A stretch of DNA of 64,000 nt from Lycocorax pyrrhopterus obiensis (Eukaryota > Chordata > Aves > Passeriformes > Paradisaeidae), in contig JACSVZ010000008.1 in assembly GCA_014706295.1 (NCBI GenBank), forward strand, positions 682,001-746,000, written 5' to 3'. Made by a program: the position numbers and the translations under genes. The notes under the pieces are model-generated. The model did not search any database. It had not been told where the DNA came from and saw nothing but the letters and a program-made list of their open reading frames with translations. Shown one piece after another: positions 62,629-64,000 of the stretch (its first letter is position 1; the number at the start of each line of letters is the position of its first letter).

Positions 62629-63735
62629 CAGAATCATGGAATCCCAGAACAGCCTGGGTGGGAAAGGACCTTAAAGCTCATCCAGCTCCCACCCCTGCCA
62701 TGGGCTGGGACACCTTCCATTGTCCCAGGCTGCTCCAAGCCCCAGTGTTCAACCTGGCCTTGGACACTGCCAGGGATCCAGGGGCAGCCACAGCTTCTCT
62801 GGGCACCCTGTGCCAGGGCCTGCCCACCCTCCCAGGGAACAATTCCTTCACAACACCCAATCTAATCCTGCCCTCTGTCACTCTGAACCCATTCCCTGTG
62901 TCCTGTCCCTCCAGTTCCTGCTGCAGGGTCCCTCTCCAGTTTCCCTGTATCCCTTCAGACCCTGGAAGGAGCTGTGAGCTCTCCACACGACCTTCTCTCC
63001 TCCCGGCTGAGCAGCCCCAGCTCTCCCAGCCTGGCTCCATAGGGGAGGTGCTCCAGTCCCCTCAGCAACTCCGTGGCCTCCTCTGGACCTGCTCCAACAG
63101 TTCCATGGCCTTCTTACGTTGGAGGCACCAGAACTGTGCACAGAATTCCAGGTGGGGTCTCACCTGAGCCCAGGGGCAGAGGGGCAGAATCCCCCCCTCC
63201 CCTGCTGCCCACGCTGGGGGCTCAGCCCAGGGCACGGGGGGGGTCTGGGTCCCAGCTCTCACCCACAGCACCCCCAGGTCCTTCTCCAGGGCTGCTCCAG
63301 CTGCTCATCCCCAGCCTGGACTGATCCCTCAGGGGGCTGCCCTGACCCAGGGGCAGGACTTGCACTTCACTTTGTTGGACTCCATGAAGTTGGTGTGGGC
63401 TCAGCCCTGCAGCCTGTCCAGGTCCCTCTGGATCCATCCCTTCCCTCCACATGTGACTGCCCCACACAGCTCGGTGTCACCAGTGGACGTGCTGAGGGTG
63501 CCTCAATCCCACTGTCCATGTCACCCACATTGCTGCTGAGCAGCACCAGCCCCTCAGGGACCCCACAGCTCAAGGTCTCCACAGGGACCATGAGCTGCTG
63601 CCCACAGCTCTTTGCCTGCAGCCATCCAGCCAGTCCTGTACCCACTGGGTGCTCCCTCCATCAAATCCATGTCTCTCCAGCTGAGACTCGAGGATGTCGT
63701 GTGGGAACACTTTGCACAATTATGGGAAACGCCCT
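62629..63735 (-). mobile_element. Longest CR1 LINE fragment, about 1.1 kb, in PTEN intron 2
   Basis: The copy begins at the 3' tail (cagaatcatggaatcccaga) and continues through the core, then well past the point where the others stop (ggtctcacctgagcccagg, ggtccctctggatccatcc, ctgagactcgaggatgtcgt). No reverse-transcriptase motif is seen, so it is dead. Open frames across it belong to the element, not to a host gene. Confidence 0.88.
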
Positions 63736-64000
63736 GTGGCACCTCACACCTGGGAGCAGCACCTCCTTGCCCACACACTCCCATTCCTACCTTCCCTGAA
63801 AACCCTTCTGCATTATCCCCCAGCCCCAAAGGCCAAGTGTCTCATGGAGCTACTGAGCTCATGACTTCAAATCATCTCTAAAGCATCGCAGCTTCACAAA
63901 AATCACAACTTTTAATCGTAAAACCACAAACATTTGGCAGCTTCTACCACGTGTTTGGTTTTTAATGCAACCTCTCGCACTCTCCAGGTAGGGTTTTGAC

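Larger units (their letters stand above)
59917..64000 (-). other. PTEN: PTEN intron 2, 3' part (truncated by window edge)
   Basis: All 4,084 bp from exon 3 to the right edge are intronic. No exon 2 sequence (expected product starting YIYPNIIAMGFP) is visible on the minus strand. Three CR1 copies (61673, 62022, 62629) crowd the last 2.4 kb, together with a short CA run near 62240. Confidence 0.85.

Noticed and set aside
59917..64000. Search for PTEN exon 2
   Set aside because: No sequence that could encode the YIYPNIIAMGF region is seen on the minus strand; intron 2 is very long in other vertebrates, so the exon is outside.

Overview
The window is vertebrate nuclear DNA, very probably from a bird and plausibly a songbird. 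It is dense in 5'-truncated CR1 LINE fragments of the avian type, several ending in the CR1 3' octamer-like tail (ATTCTATG). Its one recognisable gene is PTEN, split by compact introns. Nothing bacterial, plasmid-like, phage-like or CRISPR-like is present.

Right half (about 31,160-64,000, minus strand): the 3' portion of PTEN, the dual-specificity/lipid phosphatase tumour suppressor. Seven coding exons (3 to 9) can be placed to the base, each with AG/GT borders and with lengths equal to the human exons as I know them (45, 44, 239, 142, 167, 225 and 186 nt). Together they give 1,048 nt of CDS, from codon 55 to the stop after residue 403. Exons 1 and 2 and the promoter lie beyond the right edge, because the window ends inside intron 2. 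The long 3'UTR (about 3.4 kb, 34,577 down to about 31,160) is collinear with the mammalian PTEN 3'UTR as I remember it. It keeps seed sites for miR-19, miR-26 and miR-17 and ends at an ATTAAA poly(A) signal followed by a GU-rich element.

Left half (1-31,160): gene-poor DNA downstream of PTEN, visibly more GC-rich than the PTEN introns, with no exon I can defend. It holds about ten CR1 fragments, a 42-bp minisatellite (20,757), an 8-bp tandem repeat inside a CR1 copy (4,457), a CT microsatellite (13,755) and a CpG-rich patch (about 25,735-26,010). The many open frames there, including one of 279 codons, are what GC-rich non-coding DNA produces by chance or are translations of CR1.

Biology: the exons encode the end of the phosphatase domain (P-loop [10 protein letters not shown], Cys124/Arg130), the C2 membrane-binding domain, and the acidic, phosphorylated C-terminal tail ending in the PDZ ligand ITKV. 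The most useful oddities are a pair of compensating one-codon indels in the C2 domain (exon 8), the retention of miRNA sites and of an AU-dinucleotide tract in the 3'UTR, and inverted CR1 pairs flanking PTEN exons that could pair in the pre-mRNA. I found no previously undescribed biological system.
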